From Thiodiazotropha sp040507245 (GTDB taxonomy: Bacteria; Pseudomonadota; Gammaproteobacteria; Chromatiales; Chromatiaceae): a stretch of DNA of 14,145 nucleotides. Where the stretch lies: NCBI GenBank assembly GCA_040507245.1, contig JBEVVH010000086.1, positions 1-14,145 on the forward strand, in the 5' to 3' direction. A program made the position numbers and the translations under genes. The notes below the pieces were generated by a model. The model saw nothing but the letters and a program-made list of their open reading frames with translations, had not been told where the DNA came from and searched no databases. Positions 6,581-14,115 of the stretch are shown here, one piece after another (positions within the stretch are counted from its first letter, which is position 1; each line of letters starts with the position of its first letter).

Positions 6581-9196
6581 TTATACCGTTCTTGCCACTT
6601 CGGTGCGTTCGAAGACTTCGATCTGATCGCCCGTTTTGACGTCGTTGTAGTTCTTCACGCCGATACCGCATTCCATACCGCTCTTCACCTCGTTGACGTC
6701 GTCCTTGAAACGACGCAGGGATTCGAGGGCGCCTTCGAAAATTACCACGTTCTCACGCAGCACGCGGATCGGGCTGTTGCGCTTCACCACACCCTCGAGC
6801 ACCATACAGCCGGCAATCGCGCCGAGCTTGGAGTTGCGGAACACATCGCGGACCTCCGCCAGTCCGATGATCTCTTCGCGGATCTCCGGTGACAGCATGC
6901 CGGATATGGCCTTTTTCACATCATCGATGATTTCATAGATGATGCTGTAGTAACGCATATCGATGCCCTGCTCCTCGACCACCCGGCGTGCGCCCGCATC
7001 GGCACGCACGTTGAAACCGATGATGATCGCATTCGAGGTAACCGCCAGGTTGGCGTCGGATTCGTTGATACCGCCCACACCGGAGGCTACCACCCGCACC
7101 TTGACCTCGTCGTTGGAGGTCTTGATCAGGGAATCCTTGAGCGCTTCCACGGAGCCCTGCACATCGGCCTTGACGATAATGTTCAGGGTCTGGGTCTCGC
7201 CCTCGGTCATCTGGGTGAACATCTCTTCCAGCTTCGCCGCTTTCTGTGCCGCCAGACGGGTATCGCGTTGACGGTCGTGACGCAGCTCCGCCAGTTCACG
7301 GGCGCGCCGCTCATCACTCACCGCGCGCACATCGTCACCCGCTTCGGGGGTACCGGACAGACCCAGCACCACCACTGGGATGGACGGGCCCGCCTTCTTG
7401 ATGGAACGGCCGTTCTCATCGAACATGGCGCGTACACGCCCGTATTCCTTACCCGATACGATCATGTCGCCCCGGTTCAAGGTACCGGATTGGACCAGTA
7501 CGGTGGCCACCGGACCACGCCCCTTGTCCAGAGAGGATTCGACGATCGAACCGGTTGCGGGACCGTCCTCGACCGCCTTCAGTTCCAGAACTTCGGCCTG
7601 CAGCAGAATCGCATCGAGCAGTTCGTCGATGCCGGCACCGGTCTTGGCTGAAACCCGCACGAACATGGTATCGCCGCCCCAGTCTTCCGGAATGACCTCT
7701 TGTTGTGACAGCTCCTGGATCACTCGATCCGGATTGGCGTCCTCTTTATCGATCTTGTTGATCGCCACGATCAGCGGTACGTCCGCCGCACGGGCATGCT
7801 GGATCGCCTCCTTGGTCTGCGGCATGACGCCGTCATCCGCCGCCACCACCAGGATGACGATGTCGGTGACCTTGGCGCCACGGGCACGCATCGCGGTGAA
7901 TGCCGCGTGGCCCGGAGTATCCAGGAAGGACACAGTGCCTTTGTCCGTATCCACATGGTAGGCGCCGATGTGCTGAGTAATACCACCCGCCTCACCCGCG
8001 GCCACGCGACTGGTACGGATATAGTCGAGCAGCGAGGTTTTGCCGTGATCGACATGACCCATGATGGTGACAACCGGCGGACGGGACACCAGTTCGCCCT
8101 GGGTCGCAGCCTCGTCCTCCCGGCTCAACAGATCAGCCTCGATATCCTCTTCCCGCTGTACGACCGGAACATGTCCCATCTCTTCGACCACCAGGGTGGC
8201 GGTATCCCGGTCCAAGACCTGGTTGATGGTAACCATCATGCCCATCTTCATGAGCACCTTGATCACTTCGGCCGCCTTGACCGTCATACGCTGGGCCAGA
8301 TCAGCCACGGTGATGTTGTCGGGAACCTTCACCTCATGCACCACAGGAGCGGTGGGACGCTGGAAACCGTGCTGTGTTTCGCTGGGAGCACTGACTGAGC
8401 GACGCTGTTTACCGCCGGGTTTCTTTTTACGACGCCCCCGCAGTTCCTCGGAGACACGCAGTTCCTTGCGCTCGGAACGACTGTCGTCTTCGCTCCCATC
8501 AAAACCTTTTCCGGTGCGGCGGCCCTCTTTGCGACCGCCTTTCTTGGCACGAGCCGGATCAGTCTTTGCTTTCGCCTCGATCTCCTCACCAGCCTGTTCT
8601 GCCGGGGTGCTCGCTTCCTCTTCCATGAGTTTCTTGGCAGCCTCCTCTGCCATGCGTTTCGCCTCTTCCTCTGCGGCTTGCTTCGCGGCCTCTTCCTGCT
8701 CCCGCTTGATGGCATCTTCCGCCGCCCGTTTGGCCGCCTCGGCAGCCTTTCGCGCCTCGATCTCGGCATCGATTGCCGCCCGCTCCTTGGCTTGTTCATC
8801 CAGCGCTTTGCGAGCCTCTTCGGCTTCACGAATCTTGGATTCGTCCGATTCAACATTTCCGCGTTTTACATAGGTGCGCTTCTTGCGGACTTCGACGCTC
8901 ACGGTTTTTGCCGGCACCGCCGAGGCACGGCTGGTGCTGCGCCCGCTACCTGTCGGCTGACGCAGTTCGCTTACGGTCTTGCGGCGCAAGGTCACCTTGC
9001 TGGGCGCAGTAACCGTGGTGGTCTTTTTCTTGCCGTGACTTTCGCGCAGATGCAGCAACAGCTTCGCCTTCTCTTCGTCGGAGATTCTGTCCTCTGGGCT
9101 CTTGGCCTGGATTCCGGCATCCGCCAACTGTTCCATCAACAGGTCGGTGGGAATGCCTACGACGTTTGCAAGTTGTGCTACCGTTACTTCACTCAT
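6581..9196 (-). CDS. infB: Translation initiation factor IF2
   Basis: IF2 is the GTPase that places fMet-tRNA on the 30S subunit and promotes 50S joining. The 871 residues show an N-terminal IF2_N domain (1-50, VAQLANVVGIPTDLLMEQL), a charged Ala/Glu/Lys/Arg helix (about 120-210) and a basic linker. A second IF2_N block (about 290-345) precedes the GTPase domain: GHVDHGKTSLLDYIR (from 380), DTPGHAAFTAMRARG (about 426), NKIDKED (about 479) and SAKTGAGIDELL (about 512). Beta-barrel domains and the fMet-tRNA binding C-terminus (KSGMECGIGVKNYNDVKTGD) follow. ATG 9196 has AGAGG eight bases before it. The 91 bases to nusA hold only a short ATGC-GAA-GCAT hairpin. An internal start making a shorter IF2, as in E. 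coli, cannot be judged here. Confidence 0.98.
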   Translation of the reverse strand: MSEVTVAQLANVVGIPTDLLMEQLADAGIQAKSPEDRISDEEKAKLLLHLRESHGKKKTTTVTAPSKVTLRRKTVSELRQPTGSGRSTSRASAVPAKTVSVEVRKKRTYVKRGNVESDESKIREAEEARKALDEQAKERAAIDAEIEARKAAEAAKRAAEDAIKREQEEAAKQAAEEEAKRMAEEAAKKLMEEEASTPAEQAGEEIEAKAKTDPARAKKGGRKEGRRTGKGFDGSEDDSRSERKELRVSEELRGRRKKKPGGKQRRSVSAPSETQHGFQRPTAPVVHEVKVPDNITVADLAQRMTVKAAEVIKVLMKMGMMVTINQVLDRDTATLVVEEMGHVPVVQREEDIEADLLSREDEAATQGELVSRPPVVTIMGHVDHGKTSLLDYIRTSRVAAGEAGGITQHIGAYHVDTDKGTVSFLDTPGHAAFTAMRARGAKVTDIVILVVAADDGVMPQTKEAIQHARAADVPLIVAINKIDKEDANPDRVIQELSQQEVIPEDWGGDTMFVRVSAKTGAGIDELLDAILLQAEVLELKAVEDGPATGSIVESSLDKGRGPVATVLVQSGTLNRGDMIVSGKEYGRVRAMFDENGRSIKKAGPSIPVVVLGLSGTPEAGDDVRAVSDERRARELAELRHDRQRDTRLAAQKAAKLEEMFTQMTEGETQTLNIIVKADVQGSVEALKDSLIKTSNDEVKVRVVASGVGGINESDANLAVTSNAIIIGFNVRADAGARRVVEEQGIDMRYYSIIYEIIDDVKKAISGMLSPEIREEIIGLAEVRDVFRNSKLGAIAGCMVLEGVVKRNSPIRVLRENVVIFEGALESLRRFKDDVNEVKSGMECGIGVKNYNDVKTGDQIEVFERTEVARTV

Positions 9197-9287
9197 TCAT
9201 CAGGCCTCTCGAATTTGCCTTATCCATCTCATGCCATGCTTCGCATACGCGCTGAGCAGGGTTTACCCAACCGTTCGTCGCCGCTCG

Positions 9288-10781
9288 TTATTTCGCTTCT
9301 TCGAACCAGGGCGCCCGCGCGGTCATGATCAGCTGACCCGCCCGTTCCTCATCCATGTCATCGATCTCCATCAAATCATCGATGGACTGTTCCGCCAGGT
9401 CTTCCATGGTGACCACACCGCGTCCCGCCAGGGTGAAAGCCAGTTGTTGATCCATGCCTTCCATGTTGAGCAGATCTTCCGCAGGCTCTTTAAATGCCTC
9501 TTCGTTGGCGATGGCCCGGGTCAGCAGGAAGTCCTTGGCCCGGCTGCGCAGTTCATCGACCAGTTCCTCGTCGAATTCCTCAACTGCGTACATCTCTTCG
9601 ATGGGTACATAAGCCACCTCGTCGACGCTGGTAAAACCCTCCTGCACCAGGATCGCCGCCACGTCCTCGTCCACGTCCAGCTGTTCCATGAAGGTTTCCA
9701 TGAAACCGCGGGCTTCAGACTCGCTCTTCTCACTGGCCTGGGCCTCATCCATGACGTTGAGCTCCCATCCGGTCAACTGGCTGGCCAGACGTACATTCTG
9801 TCCGCCACGCCCGATGGCCTGGGAAAGGTTCTCTTCGCTCACCGCCACGTCCATGGTGTGAGTATCCTCATCGACGACGATGGACACCACATCCGCGGGA
9901 GACATGGCGTTGATCACGTACTGGGCCGGGTTGTCGTTCCACAGAATGATGTCGACCCGCTCACCGTTGAGTTCGTTGGAGACCGCCTGTACCCGGGAGC
10001 CCCGCATACCGACGCAGGCACCGACCGGGTCGATGCGCTGATCCATGGCCTTGACCGCGATCTTGGCGCGCAGCCCCGGATCCCGGGCCGCGCTCTTGAT
10101 CTGAATCAGACCCTCGCCAACCTCCGGCACCTCAAGCTTGAACAGCTCGATCAGCAGTTCCGGCATGGTGCGGCTGATGAACAGCTGCGGACCCCGGGGC
10201 TCGGAGCGGATTTCGTAGAGATATCCGCGTACCCGGTCACCCACCCGAACCGACTCCTTGGGAATCATGTGTTCGCGACCGATGAAGGCTTCCGCATTGC
10301 CACCGAGATCGAGGAAAACGTTACCCCGGTCGATACGTTTCACCACTCCGGTGACCAGCTCACCTTCACGGCCCTTGTAGGCTTCGACCACTTTGGCCCG
10401 TTCCGCTTCCCTGACTTTCTGTACGATGACCTGCTTGGCTGCCTGCGCGGCGATTCGGCCGAACTCGATGGACTCGATCGGCTCTTCGACGAAATCGCCC
10501 ACCTGGATCTCGGGATCGTCCTCACGGGCCACGTCGATAATCACCTGGCGGAGAGGCGCATCCGGTTCATCCTCGGAGTAGGCTTCCACGACCTCCCAGC
10601 GACGATAGGTTTCGTAGTCGCCGGTGGCGCGATCGATGGCAACCCGTACCAGGATGTCGTCGCCGTTGCGTTTCCGGGTGGCGGAGGCCAATGCGGCCTC
10701 TATGGCCTCGAAAATGATGCTTTTCTCAACATCTTTTTCGTTGGAAACCGCATCCACGACCAGCAAGATCTCTTTACTCAT
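9288..10781 (-). CDS. nusA: Transcription termination/antitermination factor NusA
   Basis: NusA binds RNA polymerase and nascent RNA and controls pausing, intrinsic termination and antitermination. The protein is 497 residues from ATG 10781 (AGGA about eight bases upstream). A TTG three bases earlier is a less likely start. In order: the polymerase-binding N domain (MSKEILLVVDAVSNEKDVEK), an S1 domain (about 135-200, GVVKRIDRGNVFLDLGG), KH1 (GACVGMRGSRVQAVSNELNG, near 258), KH2 (SQAIGRGGQNVRLASQ, near 318), and two acidic repeats (about 365-425 and 440-490, ending DDLMEIDDMDEERAGQLI). These repeats, bound by the alpha subunit in E. coli, are typical of gammaproteobacteria. It starts 16 bases after rimP stops. 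Confidence 0.98.
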   Translation of the reverse strand: MSKEILLVVDAVSNEKDVEKSIIFEAIEAALASATRKRNGDDILVRVAIDRATGDYETYRRWEVVEAYSEDEPDAPLRQVIIDVAREDDPEIQVGDFVEEPIESIEFGRIAAQAAKQVIVQKVREAERAKVVEAYKGREGELVTGVVKRIDRGNVFLDLGGNAEAFIGREHMIPKESVRVGDRVRGYLYEIRSEPRGPQLFISRTMPELLIELFKLEVPEVGEGLIQIKSAARDPGLRAKIAVKAMDQRIDPVGACVGMRGSRVQAVSNELNGERVDIILWNDNPAQYVINAMSPADVVSIVVDEDTHTMDVAVSEENLSQAIGRGGQNVRLASQLTGWELNVMDEAQASEKSESEARGFMETFMEQLDVDEDVAAILVQEGFTSVDEVAYVPIEEMYAVEEFDEELVDELRSRAKDFLLTRAIANEEAFKEPAEDLLNMEGMDQQLAFTLAGRGVVTMEDLAEQSIDDLMEIDDMDEERAGQLIMTARAPWFEEAK

Positions 10782-10797
10782 CAATTGCTTCCTAAAT

Positions 10798-11256
10798 TCA
10801 AAATTCGGGTATCACACGCGCCGAATCGATCATATCGACCGGAATCCGATAGAGTGTCCCATCGTCTTCCACTAATACCTGATTGTCTTCCACGCCACCG
10901 AGTTCACCCGTGAACCGGTGACGGCCCCCAATCTTTTCATGAGTCTTGACTCGTACACGACTGCCTTTGAAGCGTTCGAAGTGGGCCTTTTCAAACAGCG
11001 GCCGGTCCATCCCGGGGGAGGACACCTCCAATTGGTAACGCTCCTTGATCGGATCCTCCACATCCAGCACGCCGCTAACCTGATGACTGACCTGTACACA
11101 GTCATCCAGAACGATGCCATCGGGATGGTCGATATAGATCCGCAACAACATCCCGGACTTCCCCTGGCCGGTCAGTTCGATACCCAGCAACTCATAGCCC
11201 AGTAGTTCAACCTCCTGGCGAACAAGGGTTTTCAGTTTTTCCGGGGCAGTCCGCAT
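10798..11256 (-). CDS. rimP: Ribosome maturation factor RimP
   Basis: RimP binds the 30S subunit and assists its late assembly. From ATG 11256 the protein has 152 residues, the usual family length. It starts MRTAPEKLKTLVRQEVELLG, then YELLGIELTGQGKSGMLLRI, the conserved DHPDGIVLDDCVQVSHQVSG and LEVSSPGMDRPLFEKAHFER, and an Sm-like C-terminal domain (GRHRFTGELGGVEDNQVLVE). The frame is open 17 codons further to a GTG at 11307, but those residues lie inside the structured leader and are unlike RimP. GGTGGA lies just before ATG 11256. It is the first gene of the nusA operon. Confidence 0.95.
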   Translation of the reverse strand: MRTAPEKLKTLVRQEVELLGYELLGIELTGQGKSGMLLRIYIDHPDGIVLDDCVQVSHQVSGVLDVEDPIKERYQLEVSSPGMDRPLFEKAHFERFKGSRVRVKTHEKIGGRHRFTGELGGVEDNQVLVEDDGTLYRIPVDMIDSARVIPEF

Positions 11257-11271
11257 TTTTTCCACCGCAAT

Positions 11272-11357
11272 AAAAAATGGGCGCTTGGCCCATCCGTTCA
11301 GTTCCACGAACAGTATTCGGCAGTGTCCCTGCCGATGGCGCCAAGCACCTGTTCACG
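11272..11357 (-). promoter_or_regulatory. Candidate transcription attenuator in the rimP-nusA leader
   Basis: On the minus strand this leader can form a terminator-like hairpin ATGGGC-CAAGC-GCCCAT (11293-11277) followed by five more T, ending 15 bases before the rimP ATG. An earlier segment GGTGCTTGGC (11349-11340) can instead pair with GCCAAGCGCC (11289-11280), 10 pairs with one G-U, which would break the terminator. A third pairing, CGTGAACAG (11357-11349) with CTGTTCGTG (11313-11305), encloses that segment and would favour the terminator. A stable CGGCAG-GGACA-CTGCCG hairpin (11334-11318) sits inside both folds. The pairings are read directly; the switching role is inferred. NusA of E. coli is known to control its own operon through leader terminators. 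Confidence 0.5.
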
Positions 11358-11362
11358 AAAAC

Positions 11363-11388
11363 AAAAAAACCCCGCTGTCGGGGCTTTT
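11363..11388 (-). terminator. Intrinsic terminator after the two-component operon, bidirectional
   Basis: On the minus strand AAAA-GCCCCG-ACAG-CGGGG is followed by seven T (plus-strand A run 11363-11369, arms 11370-11374 and 11379-11383). On the plus strand the stem is followed by CTTTTATT, so it can act in both directions. It starts about 20 bases after the stop of the 45-residue gene, so it ends the regulator-kinase-small gene transcript and separates it from rimP. Confidence 0.85.
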
Positions 11389-11394
11389 ATTATA
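11389..11394 (-). promoter_or_regulatory. Perfect -10 box, candidate promoter of the rimP-nusA operon
   Basis: The minus strand reads GAACTATAATAAAAG, an exact TATAAT, just after the 45-residue gene and just before the terminator stem. The -35 region at normal spacing (AGACTG) is poor and there is no TG extension. Initiation would fall at the terminator stem, giving an RNA whose 5' end is that hairpin, followed by the alternative hairpins of the rimP leader. Without a good -35 this remains tentative; the box could also be part of the A/T-rich flank of the terminator. Confidence 0.35.
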
Positions 11395-11404
11395 GTTCAC
11401 TGCA

Positions 11405-11542
11405 TCATTTGCAGTCTTGTAAATCTGCAAATTCGGCGCGAAGTTTAGCACAGGCACTTTGTTGGCGCAATTTGTCCCGAACGTCCGGTAAAAGTTCCGG
11501 ATTCAGACTTTCAGGAGGTGTTTCAGAGCTCTTTTGTCTCAC
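11405..11542 (-). CDS. Small 45-residue charged protein, function unknown
   Basis: A minus-strand frame from GTG 11542 to TGA 11405 encodes 45 residues: MRQKSSETPPESLNPELL, then PDVRDKLRQQSACAKLRAEF and ADLQDCK. Composition is that of a soluble alpha-helical protein: a Pro-rich acidic N-terminus, then an amphipathic helix with two Cys (31 and 44). A TGA lies four codons upstream, so it cannot be longer unless a frameshift has occurred. It follows the kinase stop by 28 bases and is followed by a strong terminator, so it is probably the last gene of the two-component operon. The ribosome-binding site is poor (CTCCGCCAA before GTG). A neighbouring-frame ATG (MTPPSETKEL) ends in TGA inside it, so a longer ancestral gene is possible. 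No family is recognised. Confidence 0.5.
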   Translation of the reverse strand: MRQKSSETPPESLNPELLPDVRDKLRQQSACAKLRAEFADLQDCK

Positions 11543-11570
11543 TTGGCGGAGTCATGTTGAGGCAGTGAAA

Positions 11571-13037
11571 TCATTCCGCCAGGGGTAAGGTGAAAAGGAA
11601 ACTGGCGCCACCCTGGGGATTGTTTTCAGCCCTGATGCTCCCCCCCTGCAGCTCCAGCATTCGCCGCGCGATGGCCAGCCCCAGTCTCGCGTGTCCCCGA
11701 TCCTGCCCGGTTCTGCTTCCCCGGTAGAAGGGATCAAACAGGTGTTGCAGATCGTCCGCGGGGATCCCCTGCCCGGTATCCGACACGCTGACGCAAACCT
11801 GAGACGCCTCCCGTTCGAAGGAGAGCCGGACCTGGCCCCCGGGCGGGGTATGATCCAGGGCGTTGCCGATCAGGTTATCCAGTACCCGTTCGATCATCGC
11901 AAAATCGGCATTCACGAAGGGCGGATTTTGCGGAATCTGCCAATCCAGGGTAATCCCGCTCTGCTGGGCCTTCAGCTGAAACTTCTGGATCACGTCCTGG
12001 ACCAGTTCCGCCAGGGGCATGGGTTCGCACACAGGCTGGGTCTCCCTGGCCTCCAGCTGGGCCAGCTCGAACAGGTCCTCGACCATCCGTTTCATGCGGG
12101 TGCTCTGATCCAGGGCAATCCTCAGGTAGTCCTGCTCCCGGTCCTCACTGAGTTCCCCCCGTTTCATCTGCAGGGTTTCCAGATAACCGTGCAGCGCGGC
12201 CAGGGGGGTACGCAGATCATGGGACACCTGGGCCACCAGTTCCCTCCGCAGGCGGTCCTGATCCTTCAACTGGCCCCACTGATCAGCGATGGTGCGGGCC
12301 ATCTCCTCGAACGCGACTCCCAGCCGGTCCACCTCGTCCCCTTCGGCGCGAAAACGCTCCGACAGGGGTTCATGACGGGTGAATCCACTCTGTTGGAACG
12401 AGACCATGGTTCGGGAAAGTCGCTGCAGACGACGGGTCAACCAGTGGAACAGCAGCAGACCGGTGATCAGGCCGAAACCAAGACTCAGGGCAACGGCACT
12501 GGCGCTGTATCTCAGGGCATAGCTCTCTTGCACCGCCTGCTTTGCATTGTCGTATTCCTCCCCCCGCAGAACCACGTAGAGATACCCCTCGGCCCCCTCC
12601 CCGGCGGGAACCTGGGTCACCGAAAAGGCCTTGCGACGTTCCAGGGAACGCGGATCGTCACCCAACAGGGGGAAGCCCTCACCGCGCATGAACGCGTGGA
12701 TCGGAGCAGTATCCACGTGAGTTCGTTTGACCTTGCCAGGATCCGCGGAGAACGCCAGGATATTTCCCTCGGCGTCCAACAGGTAGATCTCGATGCTGGG
12801 ATTGATCTGCATGTAGGTGTCGAAGGTGCGCTTAAGGGCCTTTTCATTCATCTCGCCATCAATGACCAGATTACGGTCGGTCACGATGCGCTGCGCCAGG
12901 TTCTTGTTGAAGTGCTGGGTGATCTCCTGCAGATAGCGGTCTGTATTGGAGACGGTGATCAGGGCGTACACCAGGCCGGTCACCAGGAACAGTCCGATCA
13001 GGGCCAGTGAGAGACGGGCGTAGAGGGAGTGAAACAT
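11571..13037 (-). CDS. Membrane sensor histidine kinase of a two-component system
   Basis: The 488-residue protein has membrane helix 1 (about 9-29), a periplasmic sensor domain of about 145 residues with a PDC/Cache-like feel (IEIYLLDAEGNILAFSADPG), membrane helix 2 (about 178-198) and a HAMP domain (about 199-251). The phosphorylated histidine is His273 in SHDLRTPLAALHGYLETL. The ATPase domain has the N box RVLDNLIGNALDHTP, G1 DTGQGIP, F box LFDPFYRG and G2 GHARLGLAIAR. In G2 the usual glycine before LGLA is Arg, while LGLAI is intact. ATG 13037 has AAGG upstream and follows the regulator by 27 bases. The signal is unknown; the sensor region gives no ligand. It should phosphorylate the adjacent OmpR-type regulator. 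Confidence 0.95.
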   Translation of the reverse strand: MFHSLYARLSLALIGLFLVTGLVYALITVSNTDRYLQEITQHFNKNLAQRIVTDRNLVIDGEMNEKALKRTFDTYMQINPSIEIYLLDAEGNILAFSADPGKVKRTHVDTAPIHAFMRGEGFPLLGDDPRSLERRKAFSVTQVPAGEGAEGYLYVVLRGEEYDNAKQAVQESYALRYSASAVALSLGFGLITGLLLFHWLTRRLQRLSRTMVSFQQSGFTRHEPLSERFRAEGDEVDRLGVAFEEMARTIADQWGQLKDQDRLRRELVAQVSHDLRTPLAALHGYLETLQMKRGELSEDREQDYLRIALDQSTRMKRMVEDLFELAQLEARETQPVCEPMPLAELVQDVIQKFQLKAQQSGITLDWQIPQNPPFVNADFAMIERVLDNLIGNALDHTPPGGQVRLSFEREASQVCVSVSDTGQGIPADDLQHLFDPFYRGSRTGQDRGHARLGLAIARRMLELQGGSIRAENNPQGGASFLFTLPLAE

Positions 13038-13064
13038 CGGGTCAGTACCTTGCAGAGGTCATGG

Positions 13065-13778
13065 TCATCCCTCGTGCTGATCGTTGAACTTGTAACCCAC
13101 ACCCCACACCGTCAAGACATATCGGGGCTGTGCGGGGTCGGTTTCGATCTTCGCCCGCAACCGGTTGATATGGGAATTCACGGTGTGTTCATAACCGTCG
13201 TGCTGATATCCCCAGACCTTGTCGAGCAACTGGATGCGGCTGAACACCCGTCCCGGATGGCGGGCGAAGAACAGCAGCAGGTCGAACTCCCGGGCTGTGA
13301 GATCCACCGTACGTCCCGCCACGGAAACGCTGCGTCGGGTCACATCGATGCGCAGGTCGTCCCATTCGATCAACTCGTCCCGGGTAACATCGGCTGCAGA
13401 GCCGTTCATCGCATCCATACGCCGAAACAGCGCCTTGATCCGCGCCATCAGTTCCGGAACGCTGAAGGGCTTGGTCAGATAATCGTCCGCCCCCATCTCC
13501 AGTCCGACCACCCGGTCGAGTTCCGTGGATTTTGCAGTCAGCATGAGAATCGCCTTGTAGTCACCGGAGGCGCGGATGTTGCGGCAGAGGGTCAAACCGT
13601 CTGTATCCGGCAGCATCAGGTCAAGCACCACCAGCTGGTAGCGGCCTTTCTTAAGCAGGGACATGGCGGCTGCCCCGTTGGCCGCAATATCCGCCGCATA
13701 GCCGGCATCGGTCAAGTGAGTCTGTACCAGATGGGCAATATCCGGCTCGTCCTCGACGATGAGTATGTTACGTTGCAT
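13065..13778 (-). CDS. OmpR/PhoB-family response regulator
   Basis: The 237-residue protein has a receiver domain (1-120) with acidic pocket Glu9, Asp10, phospho-acceptor Asp53 (LVVLDLMLPDTDG), Thr81 (LMLTAKS) and Lys103 (DDYLTKPF). A winged-helix DNA-binding domain follows (about 140-232: VDLTAREFDLLLFFARHPGR, HTVNSHINRLRAKIE, VWGVGYKF). All phosphorylation residues are present. ATG 13778 has GGAGAG about seven bases upstream. It is the first gene of an operon with the kinase (27-base gap) and the 45-residue gene. Targets are unknown. No convincing promoter is visible upstream. Confidence 0.96.
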   Translation of the reverse strand: MQRNILIVEDEPDIAHLVQTHLTDAGYAADIAANGAAAMSLLKKGRYQLVVLDLMLPDTDGLTLCRNIRASGDYKAILMLTAKSTELDRVVGLEMGADDYLTKPFSVPELMARIKALFRRMDAMNGSAADVTRDELIEWDDLRIDVTRRSVSVAGRTVDLTAREFDLLLFFARHPGRVFSRIQLLDKVWGYQHDGYEHTVNSHINRLRAKIETDPAQPRYVLTVWGVGYKFNDQHEG

Positions 13779-14115
13779 GGATGGCTCTCCGGATGCTCGA
13801 TTCTTACCATTTCAACAGATAGAGATAGCACAGTCCTCACGAAATCGTCACCAGGACAGTCAGCCGGAGAGGTGCTGAGCTCTGGTGCATCAAGCATTCC
13901 GAGATGCCACAAGGTGATTCTGACACTGATGTGGCGAATGAGGCGCAAGGGGCAATTGCACTGCAACAGACCCATGCAACGGATCCTGCATGATCAGATT
14001 GGAAAATGGGTCCCTGAATCTTCGATCGAAAGTCAGCAGACAATCTGTAGGTCGGGTTATTAACTCGGCTCAATAATAGGGAGATATTTTAACGGATATC
14101 ACGTATTATTCCCGG
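13779..14115. other. Upstream region of the regulator, no gene seen
   Basis: No convincing coding frame is present in these 337 bases: the open frames have no protein-like pattern or family match. The part next to the regulator should hold its promoter, but no clear -35/-10 pair stands out. The part from about 14060 on is A/T-rich and probably belongs to the left end of the element whose gene starts at 14116. Confidence 0.5.
14047..14059 (+). repeat. Fragment of a dispersed proteobacterial repeat
   Basis: GTAGGTCGGGTTA is the opening of a repeat found between genes in many proteobacteria, usually continuing with a GC-rich loop and a complementary arm. Here the sequence changes at once to TTAACTCGGCTCAATAATAG, so only one arm is present. 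This fits an insertion at TA, the target of IS630-type elements, but the other side is outside the window. Confidence 0.35.

Noticed and set aside
11257..11307. N-terminal extension of rimP from GTG 11307
   Set aside because: It would run through the terminator-like hairpin, and RimP begins at the residues encoded from 11256, next to GGTGGA.
11257..11404. A tRNA gene upstream of rimP, as in E. coli and many relatives
   Set aside because: No cloverleaf with T-loop GTTCGAATC-like sequence or acceptor stem pairing is present on either strand.
13779..14073. Minus-strand frames of 87 and 78 codons upstream of the regulator
   Set aside because: One overlaps the regulator gene in another frame and both have a random-like, Ser/Cys-rich composition with no ribosome-binding site.
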